A stretch of 64,000 bases of DNA from Saprospiraceae bacterium. Lineage in GTDB: Bacteria; Bacteroidota; Bacteroidia; Chitinophagales; Saprospiraceae. The position numbers and the translations under genes were made by a program. The stretch covers positions 69,703 to 133,702 of the forward strand of contig JAHDHL010000002.1 of the NCBI GenBank assembly GCA_020631355.1. The letters are read 5' to 3'. Below are positions 25,893 to 33,282 of this stretch, one piece after another; the stretch's first letter is position 1, and each line of letters opens with the position of its first letter. Below the pieces are notes generated by a model that searched no databases, was not told the origin of the DNA, and saw only the letters and a list, made by a program, of their open reading frames with translations.

Positions 25893-25931
25893 AATCCCGA
25901 ATTTTCCAAATTAGAAAATTCGGGATTTTTT
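25893..25931 (+). terminator. Rho-independent terminator
   Basis: A perfect 14-bp stem (AATCCCGAATTTTC with its complement), 7-base loop, and a T-run beginning in the last stem bases. It ends the nucleotidyltransferase-TPR transcript. Confidence 0.88.
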
Positions 25932-26025
25932 ATGGTTGTAAAATCACTAACATTCCACACCTCATACATCATTTGGTCATCTCATCCTATTTTATATTCA
26001 TCATGAATCCCTTACATACAATATC

Positions 26026-26671
26026 ATGAATTCGTCCAACCAGTTAATACTATCCCTACTGCTGGGAATAATTTGTCCAATCGTTGTGTATAGTCAGAGT
26101 ATCACTCTCAACTCACAAACAGACGTAGATAATTTCGATTCAGCACTTACGCACATCAACAACTCCCTCACCATCGAAACGACGGATATTGATGATCCGA
26201 TCTTTGACTTATCCAACCTTTCCAATATCATTTCGATTAATTATGATATAAAAATCAGGAATAATAATTCGATGAATCATTTAGATGGATTATCTAATAT
26301 TTCTTCTGTCGGACATAATCTGTGGATTCTCGATAATGATGCAATTACTCACCTTGATGATTTGAACAATATTATTTCAGTTGAAGATGAATTATTCATT
26401 CGCCAAAATACATCACTTACGGATTGTTGTGCTATCCATACCTTATTAACATCGGGCTATATAGGTGGTGAAATAAAAATTTATGATAACCCCTCGGCTT
26501 GCAGCGATGAAAATGAAATTATTGCAACGTGCTCCTCTACTTCTACTGATAATATCGAATCAAATTTCCTTACAACCCGCCGATTGGCCTCAAGGAATTT
26601 ATTGGATTTCAATCCTAAATCATCAAGGAGAAATAATAGAGCATAAGAGCATATTAAAACTTGGTTTTTGA
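26026..26671 (+). pseudogene. Secreted repeat protein with frameshifted, partly deleted T9SS sorting domain
   Basis: The first frame (26026-26646, 206 residues) has a signal peptide and leucine/isoleucine-rich repeats of the receptor-L type (LSNIISINYDIKIRNNNSMN, LNNIISVEDELFIRQNTSL) ending in DCCAIHTLL. The same layout occurs in the large gene at 54044 (DCCGIQHLL). After STDNIESN this frame turns into a basic, Arg/Ser/Asn-rich tail. The +1 frame from about 26550 to 26671 reads ISLQPADWPQGIYWISIL and then HKSILKLGF. That is the last half of a T9SS sorting domain, and the first half with its PNP motif is missing. A deletion not divisible by three, or a frameshift plus deletion, has broken the export signal. 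The truncated 206-residue product may still be made. Confidence 0.7.
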
Positions 26672-26674
26672 TAA

Positions 26675-26702
26675 GAAAACCGGTTTTTACAAACCAGTTT
26701 TC
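26675..26702. terminator. Bidirectional terminator hairpin
   Basis: GAAAACCGGTTT and AAACCAGTTTTC form a 12-bp stem with one mismatch around TTAC. It lies between convergent genes (broken secreted protein on plus, unknown protein on minus). An upstream GGTTTT repeat (26663-26668) could pair in an alternative hairpin. Confidence 0.6.
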
Positions 26703-26740
26703 CAAATCTGAATTCGCCTTAATATTTCAAGTAAAATATA

Positions 26741-27712
26741 TCATCCCAATTTCATGGATTCCATTTCCAATAATTCGGAATTAAAGTTCTCGATATCCTT
26801 CCTGATTCCTTGCAACTGATTTCTTGTAAATCCAAATTGGGAATAATCCCCACTTACCAACAATTCAAACGATTGGATAATGACCTGATAATATTTCCCT
26901 TTCACATTCCTAGCCATCACCAATAACTGTCGCAATTCATTTATTTGACCGGATAAATAATAATGGTATAAATTCACAATAATTAAAGGATTATAGATAG
27001 CTCTTACATTATCATACTGAAAATAATCACTATCCTTATTCATCATAAGTGCGAATATTTCATCCAAATCAATTCTTATATCATGCTTGCCTATCCTTAA
27101 TTCTTCCACATCCATTCCATGCATCAAATCCTTTACGGCCCTACTAATGGAAAAATAGGAAATCTTCCTCATGGAACTCAAATTACGAGAAAGTCCCAAG
27201 GAGGATAAATCCAAATTGTTAATTATCTCATCCAATACATCTGGAAATCCGGGAATAGAATGATATTGATATATTTCATTCAATTTTTTAATTCGGATAA
27301 ATTCTCCCATCAGGCATTCATGATCATAAAATGCGACATCACTATCTTCCCTTGTAAATGATGCGAAATAGGAATTCCCGGTGCCATCCAAACATAAAAA
27401 TAAATAAGGTGTAAAAAAACCTATGGATTCCGAATAGGTGTATTGGGTAACCCAATGTCCTTGTAATTGTTTGTACTTATCCAAATGATCCAAGAAGTCC
27501 CTTGAAGTATAAAACATAAAGAATACTCCTTGGTGATTAAATTGTAAATCTTCCTTGAATACCCTACTGAATACAAGCCATTTTACTAGGGACAAATGGC
27601 CTCTATATCCGTATGCTTCTTCAAATTTCTGGAGTAATGGGTGTAATTCGTTTTCTAGGAAAGCTGTAAGGTGGGCTTGTTTTTCCGGGGATAACTGATG
27701 GATTAAATTCAT
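26741..27712 (-). CDS. Unknown protein paired with WD40 protein
   Basis: A 323-residue cytoplasmic protein with no signal or membrane segment. The ATG at 27712 (MNLIHQLSPEKQAHLTAFLE) is chosen; an in-frame start at 27796 would add a hydrophobic stretch without family logic. Residues 1-70 are helical. The middle reads GHWVTQYTYSESIGFFTPYL and FLCLDGTGNSYFASFTREDSDVAF, a beta-rich fold reminiscent of SMI1/KNR4-like or SUKH domains, though I cannot assign it. The C-terminus is helical. It lies 129 bases after the WD40 gene on the same strand and shares its AT-rich composition. Confidence 0.6.
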   Translation of the reverse strand: MNLIHQLSPEKQAHLTAFLENELHPLLQKFEEAYGYRGHLSLVKWLVFSRVFKEDLQFNHQGVFFMFYTSRDFLDHLDKYKQLQGHWVTQYTYSESIGFFTPYLFLCLDGTGNSYFASFTREDSDVAFYDHECLMGEFIRIKKLNEIYQYHSIPGFPDVLDEIINNLDLSSLGLSRNLSSMRKISYFSISRAVKDLMHGMDVEELRIGKHDIRIDLDEIFALMMNKDSDYFQYDNVRAIYNPLIIVNLYHYYLSGQINELRQLLVMARNVKGKYYQVIIQSFELLVSGDYSQFGFTRNQLQGIRKDIENFNSELLEMESMKLG

Positions 27713-27841
27713 ATGGTATTTTAATGATAAAAAATTCGTTAATAATAAAAACCAGTTATCAGAAGAATAATCCACATTCTCCTGACAACTGGCCATTAGG
27801 ACATGAATAATAAAATCATATCCTAATTTCTATACTAACCA

Positions 27842-29971
27842 CTAATTACTGAAAACATAAACCTTACCGTCTTCTGTTCCCATAATTATTTTATCATCCA
27901 CGAATTCCAATTGTCTATAATCGGTAATCGTTTCATTAAATACTATTGCTCTGGATTTCAAATTCAATACAATCAAATTCTCTCCTGACCTGTAATATAC
28001 ATGTTCATTATCGGGAGCTATTTTTAAATTTCTTTTATCTGCTCCCACTGAACTCCATTCTTCCAAGGAATCCTCAGAAAGATGATACTCAAAAATCTTA
28101 TCTGATTTACCATCAAAAATAAAATAAGTATTTTCGACCCTGAAAAATCCCATTCCATAATCATCTCCGGGAAAATCCAGAATATTATTACACTCCTGTT
28201 TTTCGACATTCCATCTTTTGATACTGGAATCACTATATCCTATAATTAAATTACCATTATTATATTCCAATAATTTATTAGGATAAAAAGTACCGTCTGA
28301 TTTTTCCAATTTTTTCTTCAACCAAAAATGGTTTTTGATTTTCAAGGATTGTGTATCAAAAATCATTAGAGGAGAAAAATTCTTATACTTTTTGGCAGTT
28401 CCTTCAGCATCTACATTGATGGAATTCAACTGCATGCCTTCTTCCACTTCATCATCATCATATTTGATATCCAATGGTTCAGTCGGATAAGATGTGAATG
28501 CAACCAATCCATCTTCCATTTCCATATGATGGGTAAACGAACAAAAGGTCTCCAAGATCGTAATCGCACCTGTTTCCACATTGATTATCCTAGGACGATA
28601 GGATAAGGTATATCCTATGAATCGTTCATTATCTATCCAATATGCACCATCAAATTCAATCAACTTATTATCAATCGAAATAACCTTGACCTCCTCCATT
28701 TTTTCAATATCATAGATTACCACTTTCCCATAAGTGGTAAGGATATGCAAGTGTTCCTTTCCGGGAATGGCACCCAATGGTTTGGTACTGTCAGAAAAAT
28801 TGGAAAATTGCTTGAGGGGCTTACCTTTTCCATCCCAGAAAATCACACTATTATCATAACTTCCGGAGATGATACGGTTCCTTTCCAAATCGACCTGAAT
28901 ATCCGTAATGGACCAACTGTGCTGAATTTTATTTCCTCCCTGAAGCAAACTATTTAGACTCCAAGCATTGATATTCCCTTTTTCATCACCCGTATAAAGG
29001 ATATCATTACTCGCATAGCAGCTATAAATCTGATTTCCATCATGTCCAACCTGACTGAACATCTTTTCTCCCGTATCCACATTCCAGCCGTCCACTGTTG
29101 CAGAAGCCGTCACAATCATATTTCTGGATTCATCGTAGTATACAGCCTTGATTTCCTTATTCTGCTGCTCACCTTTCCAGAGTACTTCCCAAGTATTCTC
29201 ATCCCAAACCACAACCTCATGTGCACAAGTCACAATCCTACCATTGGGAAGCCAAGCAGAACAAGCCGTGGCCTTATCATTTCCGATGCCGGAACTATTA
29301 CCACCCCCTACGGTCATCCCCATCACATACATCAGCATCGAACCCTTAATCAGGTCCTTGACACATTCCCCCGATTCCAGATTCCAGACCTTAAGGCTAC
29401 TGTTCAATGCACCTGTAATAGCCAGTGGTTTGGTAGGGTGGACGGATAATGAATAGACCCATTCCTCATGCCCTTGCAATTCGTGCATCAATCGACCATT
29501 CTCATAATCCCATACACAGACCTTCCCATCCTTTGAAATGGAAACCAAATGCCCTTGTTGGGAGAATGCAACCTTGGAAACATAATTATCATGATTACTG
29601 AGATTATGTACCAACTTCATACTTGGGATTTCGTATAACTTGGCTGTGTAATCATCACAGGCTGCTGCCAAATATCTGCCACAGGGAGAAAGGGCCAGAT
29701 AATTCACGCAGGTTTCAGGATGTAGGGTTACGACCTCATCCAATTCGTCACCACCCCATACGGAAATGGTCTCGTCTTCGGAAGATGTGAATAAATATTG
29801 CTCGTTCGATACCAATCCACCTATGAAATTGCTATGTGCAGCACCTCCATCATTCATGGAATCAGGTTGGCCCACAAAAGTACTAACCGGCCTAACATAA
29901 GCAGATTTGATGAGTGGATGTTCCAGTTGGTTGGTTTTCCAGAGTTCTAAATATGTCTTGTTCTCCGCCAT
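27842..29971 (-). CDS. Cytoplasmic WD40-repeat protein
   Basis: A 709-residue protein of WD40 beta-propeller repeats with no signal peptide and no catalytic domain. Clear units include LVSISKDGKVCVWDYENGRL, LQGHEEWVYSLSVHPTKPLA, GALNSSLKVWNLESGE, ISGSYDNSVIFWDGKGKPL and IIGYSDSSIKRWNVEKQE. The length allows two propellers of about seven blades each. An acidic insert YDDDEVEEGMQ lies near residue 500. WD40 proteins act as scaffolds. A stand-alone cytoplasmic double propeller next to an unknown partner gene is unusual for a bacterial housekeeping region. The 3' half of the gene is AT-rich. Confidence 0.85.
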   Translation of the reverse strand: MAENKTYLELWKTNQLEHPLIKSAYVRPVSTFVGQPDSMNDGGAAHSNFIGGLVSNEQYLFTSSEDETISVWGGDELDEVVTLHPETCVNYLALSPCGRYLAAACDDYTAKLYEIPSMKLVHNLSNHDNYVSKVAFSQQGHLVSISKDGKVCVWDYENGRLMHELQGHEEWVYSLSVHPTKPLAITGALNSSLKVWNLESGECVKDLIKGSMLMYVMGMTVGGGNSSGIGNDKATACSAWLPNGRIVTCAHEVVVWDENTWEVLWKGEQQNKEIKAVYYDESRNMIVTASATVDGWNVDTGEKMFSQVGHDGNQIYSCYASNDILYTGDEKGNINAWSLNSLLQGGNKIQHSWSITDIQVDLERNRIISGSYDNSVIFWDGKGKPLKQFSNFSDSTKPLGAIPGKEHLHILTTYGKVVIYDIEKMEEVKVISIDNKLIEFDGAYWIDNERFIGYTLSYRPRIINVETGAITILETFCSFTHHMEMEDGLVAFTSYPTEPLDIKYDDDEVEEGMQLNSINVDAEGTAKKYKNFSPLMIFDTQSLKIKNHFWLKKKLEKSDGTFYPNKLLEYNNGNLIIGYSDSSIKRWNVEKQECNNILDFPGDDYGMGFFRVENTYFIFDGKSDKIFEYHLSEDSLEEWSSVGADKRNLKIAPDNEHVYYRSGENLIVLNLKSRAIVFNETITDYRQLEFVDDKIIMGTEDGKVYVFSN

Positions 29972-30129
29972 TGTTCATGTTATGATTTACAAAATAAATA
30001 ACCTTATAAATATACGCAAATTATTTCAATTTTAAAAGTTTTTTGCGTACAAAAGTATTAAAATTATAGGGCTGGGGAACCTATCATCATTCCTATACGT
30101 CTATACATAACATTAAACATACTTGAGTC

Positions 30130-31173
30130 ATGAAACAGCTTATTCTCATCATCCTGATGGCTACCTACACTTCCTTATGGGCCTGGGAAACCCAATACGG
30201 ATTGGCTTCCATCTATTCGGATGACTTCCAATATATGCTGACACAATCAGGGGAACAGTACGAAACCCAATCCCTGACAGCTGCACATCCCAGTTTGCCT
30301 TTCGGGACCATCGTACAAGTGACGAATATCCGAAAGGGAACCAAGGTGAATGTCAGAATCAATGACCGTGGGCCATTCATCAAGGGATTCATCATAGAAA
30401 TATCCAATGAGGCCGCAACAGCACTGGGTATAAAAGGAAAGGATGCCAAGGTTAAGGTCAAGGTCATCCAGGAACCCCGCAAACTCCCCGATATGATTCC
30501 AAGTATCATCATTCCTGAAAAGGATAGTCTAATTGAAGATAGTACCAGTGTACCTGAAACAATTATTGAGCACAATCACTCTGTATTCAATGTTATTAAT
30601 GAAAGGGATTATCCTCCAAGGAATCTCTACAAAGTACAGTTGAACCCCATCCTCCCGAAAGGATATGGTATACAAATTGGCATTTATGCCAATTTGTATA
30701 ATGCACTCAGAAAAGCTGCAATGCTACAGGAAAACTGGGGGAGTGATATTATTCTTATCCGTAAGGAAAAGGAAACACAATCCATTTATGTCCTTCTAAT
30801 CGGCTCTTTTGTGGAAAGGGATGATGCCGTGGAATACAAAAAACGAATAGCAGAAACAGGCACCGAAGGTTTTATCGTAAGGGTTCCTTTCCAAGAAGGC
30901 GAACACTACAACATGCATTCACTGGTGACATCCAAGGTAGGCTATGCCATCCGACTCAGGGATTTCGATGAAAAGGAAAGCATCTTTGCAGAAGTAGAGC
31001 CCCTAAGGAAGCAATGGTTCAAGAATATCATGATTAATGTCATACTCATTGACAATATGGAATCAAAATACCAACTCCTACTAGGCCCCTTTCCTACTGA
31101 GGACTTAGGAAGAAGCTATTTGGAAAATCTTAGGAAGAAAGGAATAAAGGGCAACTTGGCCCAATTGGACTAA
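30130..31173 (+). CDS. RlpA-like protein with double-psi beta-barrel and SPOR-like repeats
   Basis: A 347-residue exported protein (signal peptide ending SLWAW). Residues about 20-115 form the RlpA double-psi beta-barrel: GLASIYSDDF, TAAHPSLPFGTIVQVTN and VRINDRGPFIKG with the conserved Asp. After a Ser/Pro/Glu linker come two SPOR-like repeats (about 180-255, YGIQIGIYANLYNALRKA and VLLIGSFVERDDAVEYKKRI; about 270-345, NVILIDNMESKYQLLLGPFP). SPOR domains bind denuded peptidoglycan, and RlpA can be a lytic transglycosylase. Two SPOR units in one protein are less common. It likely acts at the cell wall during division or remodelling. Confidence 0.85.
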   Translation: MKQLILIILMATYTSLWAWETQYGLASIYSDDFQYMLTQSGEQYETQSLTAAHPSLPFGTIVQVTNIRKGTKVNVRINDRGPFIKGFIIEISNEAATALGIKGKDAKVKVKVIQEPRKLPDMIPSIIIPEKDSLIEDSTSVPETIIEHNHSVFNVINERDYPPRNLYKVQLNPILPKGYGIQIGIYANLYNALRKAAMLQENWGSDIILIRKEKETQSIYVLLIGSFVERDDAVEYKKRIAETGTEGFIVRVPFQEGEHYNMHSLVTSKVGYAIRLRDFDEKESIFAEVEPLRKQWFKNIMINVILIDNMESKYQLLLGPFPTEDLGRSYLENLRKKGIKGNLAQLD

Positions 31174-31180
31174 GCCGTTA

Positions 31181-31426
31181 TTATCCGACGTATTTTTGAT
31201 AAACGGCCTCGATATCCTTGGCCAAATCATAATCTTTTTGAGTGACCGTATTACCCGCATCGTGGGTCGTAAGATGGATATCAACCGTATTCCAGACATT
31301 GGACCAATTGGGATGATGATGGTGTTGCTCTGCCAAAAAAGCCACATGGGTCATGAAAGAGAATGCCTCCTTGAAATCCTTGAATCCGAATTGGGCATAC
31401 AATGTATTATCCTGTTCCTTAAACAT
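31181..31426 (-). CDS. 4a-hydroxytetrahydrobiopterin dehydratase (pterin-4a-carbinolamine dehydratase)
   Basis: An 81-residue enzyme that dehydrates pterin-4a-carbinolamine, recycling the pterin cofactor of aromatic amino acid hydroxylases. The active-site histidines are in LAEQHHHHPNWSNVWN (residues 31-46), followed by HLTTHDAGNTVTQKDYDLA, both diagnostic. The start is the ATG at 31426 (MFKEQDNTLYAQFGF), which overlaps the end of the upstream membrane gene by 8 bases. The same frame is open much further upstream, but that part is only a shadow of the membrane gene. Confidence 0.92.
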   Translation of the reverse strand: MFKEQDNTLYAQFGFKDFKEAFSFMTHVAFLAEQHHHHPNWSNVWNTVDIHLTTHDAGNTVTQKDYDLAKDIEAVYQKYVG

Positions 31427-31904
31427 ATCTTTCCAAATAACTGAATCCCTTGACCAAGGGAATAATAATGATGAATTTGATAAAGATAACAAAGAGCGTG
31501 ATGAGGTGTTCATAATTCTGGGACCAGAAAGAGAATCCTTGTTCATATGCCACCTGATCCCTAAGGAGTATATTGGAAGCCAATTCAAAAGAAGCGCCCA
31601 GAAAAAAGAATCCCGATACGAATAACAGAAAATAGAATCCTCCTTTCCTTGACTTATCCTCTCGGTTCCGTGCATAGGAGAAATGAAAGAACAACATACC
31701 CAACAATTGATGCAGAACGGATATGCTATCCTTTACGATGGTCGTCTTGTAAATACTTTCGTATTGAATCCCATCCACCACCAGAATGTAAAAAGGTGTG
31801 TAAAAAACCGTAGCAAACAAAATCGCTGTGAACAACTGTACATAGAACGCCCCTGAATTACCCCTTGGTTGGGCTAGTTCATCGTCCAGTATCTCATGAT
31901 CCAT
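31419..31904 (-). CDS. Small polytopic membrane protein
   Basis: A 161-residue protein with four membrane helices (about 22-43, 63-80, 90-110 and 131-152). Short motifs are GMLFFHFSYARNRED and KGGFYFLLFVSGFFFLG. No family recognised. The ATG at 31904 lies 15 bases after the dihydroorotase-like stop, and its own end overlaps the pterin dehydratase start, so the three genes are probably one leftward operon. Confidence 0.75.
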   Translation of the reverse strand: MDHEILDDELAQPRGNSGAFYVQLFTAILFATVFYTPFYILVVDGIQYESIYKTTIVKDSISVLHQLLGMLFFHFSYARNREDKSRKGGFYFLLFVSGFFFLGASFELASNILLRDQVAYEQGFSFWSQNYEHLITLFVIFIKFIIIIPLVKGFSYLERYV

Positions 31905-31919
31905 CAAAAAGAAAATGAA

Positions 31920-33185
31920 TTAGGAAAAGGATGAATACTTACCATTCACAACTCCTATTACTTTCCCTTTCAATTCATGGCCTAACAATGGTGTGTTCTT
32001 GGATTTGGAACGAATCATATCAGATGCGTAGGTAAATTGCTCATTCGGTTGGAAAATCGTCAGATTTGCTACGGAACCTATATTCACAGTAGGGATGTCC
32101 TGATTCAATAGTTTTCTGGGAGCCACTGCCAACTTATCCACGATTTCTTCCAGTGAAAGCTGGTCAGTCAGTATCCTATTGGCCAAGCCAAAGGTCGTTC
32201 CCAGGCCTATCGCACCAAATTCCGCATATAGGAATTCCACGTCCTTTGCCTCCTCGTTCCAAGGAGTATGGTTGGATGTTATACAATCAATGGTTCCATC
32301 CTTGAGTCCCTTTACCAAGGCTTCCGCATCCTTTTTTTCCCGTAAGGGAGGGAGGACTTTCATATTGGTATCGAATTCGGAAAGTGCCTCATCCTGAAAA
32401 GCCAGGTTCATCACAGCCACGGATGCCGTTACTTGGAGTCCCTTACGTTTGGCTTCCCTAATCAGGCGGACACCATTGGCAGTGGATACATTGTGGATGT
32501 GTAATCGGGATTCTGTGTAATCCACCAATTGCAAATCCCTGTAAATCATCAATTCCTCGGAAAGGGAGGGTATCCCCTTAAGTCCCAAACTGGTACTGAT
32601 CATTCCCTCGTGCATCTGTCCGGAATGGGCTGTGGCCGCATCATGGGGATGATTGAAAATCACTCCACCGAAAGGTTTGACATATTGTAGGGCCCGAAGC
32701 ATCATTCCGTTATCCGTAATCGGATACTTACCATCCGAAAAAGCTACGGCACCGGAAAACTTCATATCGTACATCTCAGTGATGTCCTTACCGTTACAAT
32801 GTTCGGTTACGGCACCAATCGGATGGAAATCCACTGCTCCGTCCTTGGTATTCTTAATGATGTACTTGACCTGCGACTTATTGTGAATGGTCGGTTGGGT
32901 ATTCGGGAAACAGGCCACTGCGGTATATCCGCCTGCCATTGCCGATTCTGTGGCAGATTCGAGGTCTTCCCTGTGTTCCAATCCAGGATCACATATCTGT
33001 GCCCCCAAATCCATCCATCCTATGGAGACATGCAAATCCTTTTCATCAATCCGAGTGGCATTGGGAGCCGTTATTTCTTCTCCTATTCGTTCTATCATAC
33101 CATTTGAAACAAGGATGTCCCTTTGTTGATGATGGTAAGGGGAAGATGGGTCTATGATAGTAGCATTCTTAATCAGCAACTGCAT
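31920..33185 (-). CDS. Dihydroorotase-like protein lacking metal ligands
   Basis: A 421-residue amidohydrolase-fold protein, colinear with bacterial PyrC. The usual metal motif DxHVHLRDPG is here DLGAQICDPG (residues 59-68): G61 and Q63 replace both histidines and C65 replaces the substrate arginine. The catalytic Asp motif DHxP reads NHTP, with N305. LEHREDLESATESAMAGGYT, HPIGAVTE and SFSDGKYPI-like core segments remain. This is the pattern of the non-catalytic dihydroorotase-like proteins known from some bacteria to support aspartate transcarbamoylase. It may be structural rather than an enzyme. A -7 promoter box lies 38 bases upstream. Confidence 0.85.
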   Translation of the reverse strand: MQLLIKNATIIDPSSPYHHQQRDILVSNGMIERIGEEITAPNATRIDEKDLHVSIGWMDLGAQICDPGLEHREDLESATESAMAGGYTAVACFPNTQPTIHNKSQVKYIIKNTKDGAVDFHPIGAVTEHCNGKDITEMYDMKFSGAVAFSDGKYPITDNGMMLRALQYVKPFGGVIFNHPHDAATAHSGQMHEGMISTSLGLKGIPSLSEELMIYRDLQLVDYTESRLHIHNVSTANGVRLIREAKRKGLQVTASVAVMNLAFQDEALSEFDTNMKVLPPLREKKDAEALVKGLKDGTIDCITSNHTPWNEEAKDVEFLYAEFGAIGLGTTFGLANRILTDQLSLEEIVDKLAVAPRKLLNQDIPTVNIGSVANLTIFQPNEQFTYASDMIRSKSKNTPLLGHELKGKVIGVVNGKYSSFS

Positions 33186-33222
33186 GATATGGTCTGATGG
33201 TTAAACGGTTTCTAACTGGCCG

Positions 33223-33230
33223 CAAAGATA
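33223..33230 (-). promoter_or_regulatory. -7 promoter box of the dihydroorotase-like operon
   Basis: TATCTTTG on the minus strand is an exact TAnnTTTG match, 38 bases before the ATG at 33185. No clear -33 TTG is seen. Confidence 0.5.
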
Positions 33231-33282
33231 AGGAAGTGAATCTAAAGTCGATAGTGTTTGTACTACCGTAGATGATTTATTT

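Noticed and set aside
31181-31675. A 164-residue reading of the pterin dehydratase frame
   Set aside because: The first 83 codons are a shadow of the overlapping membrane gene and have no family features. The conserved protein starts at 31426.
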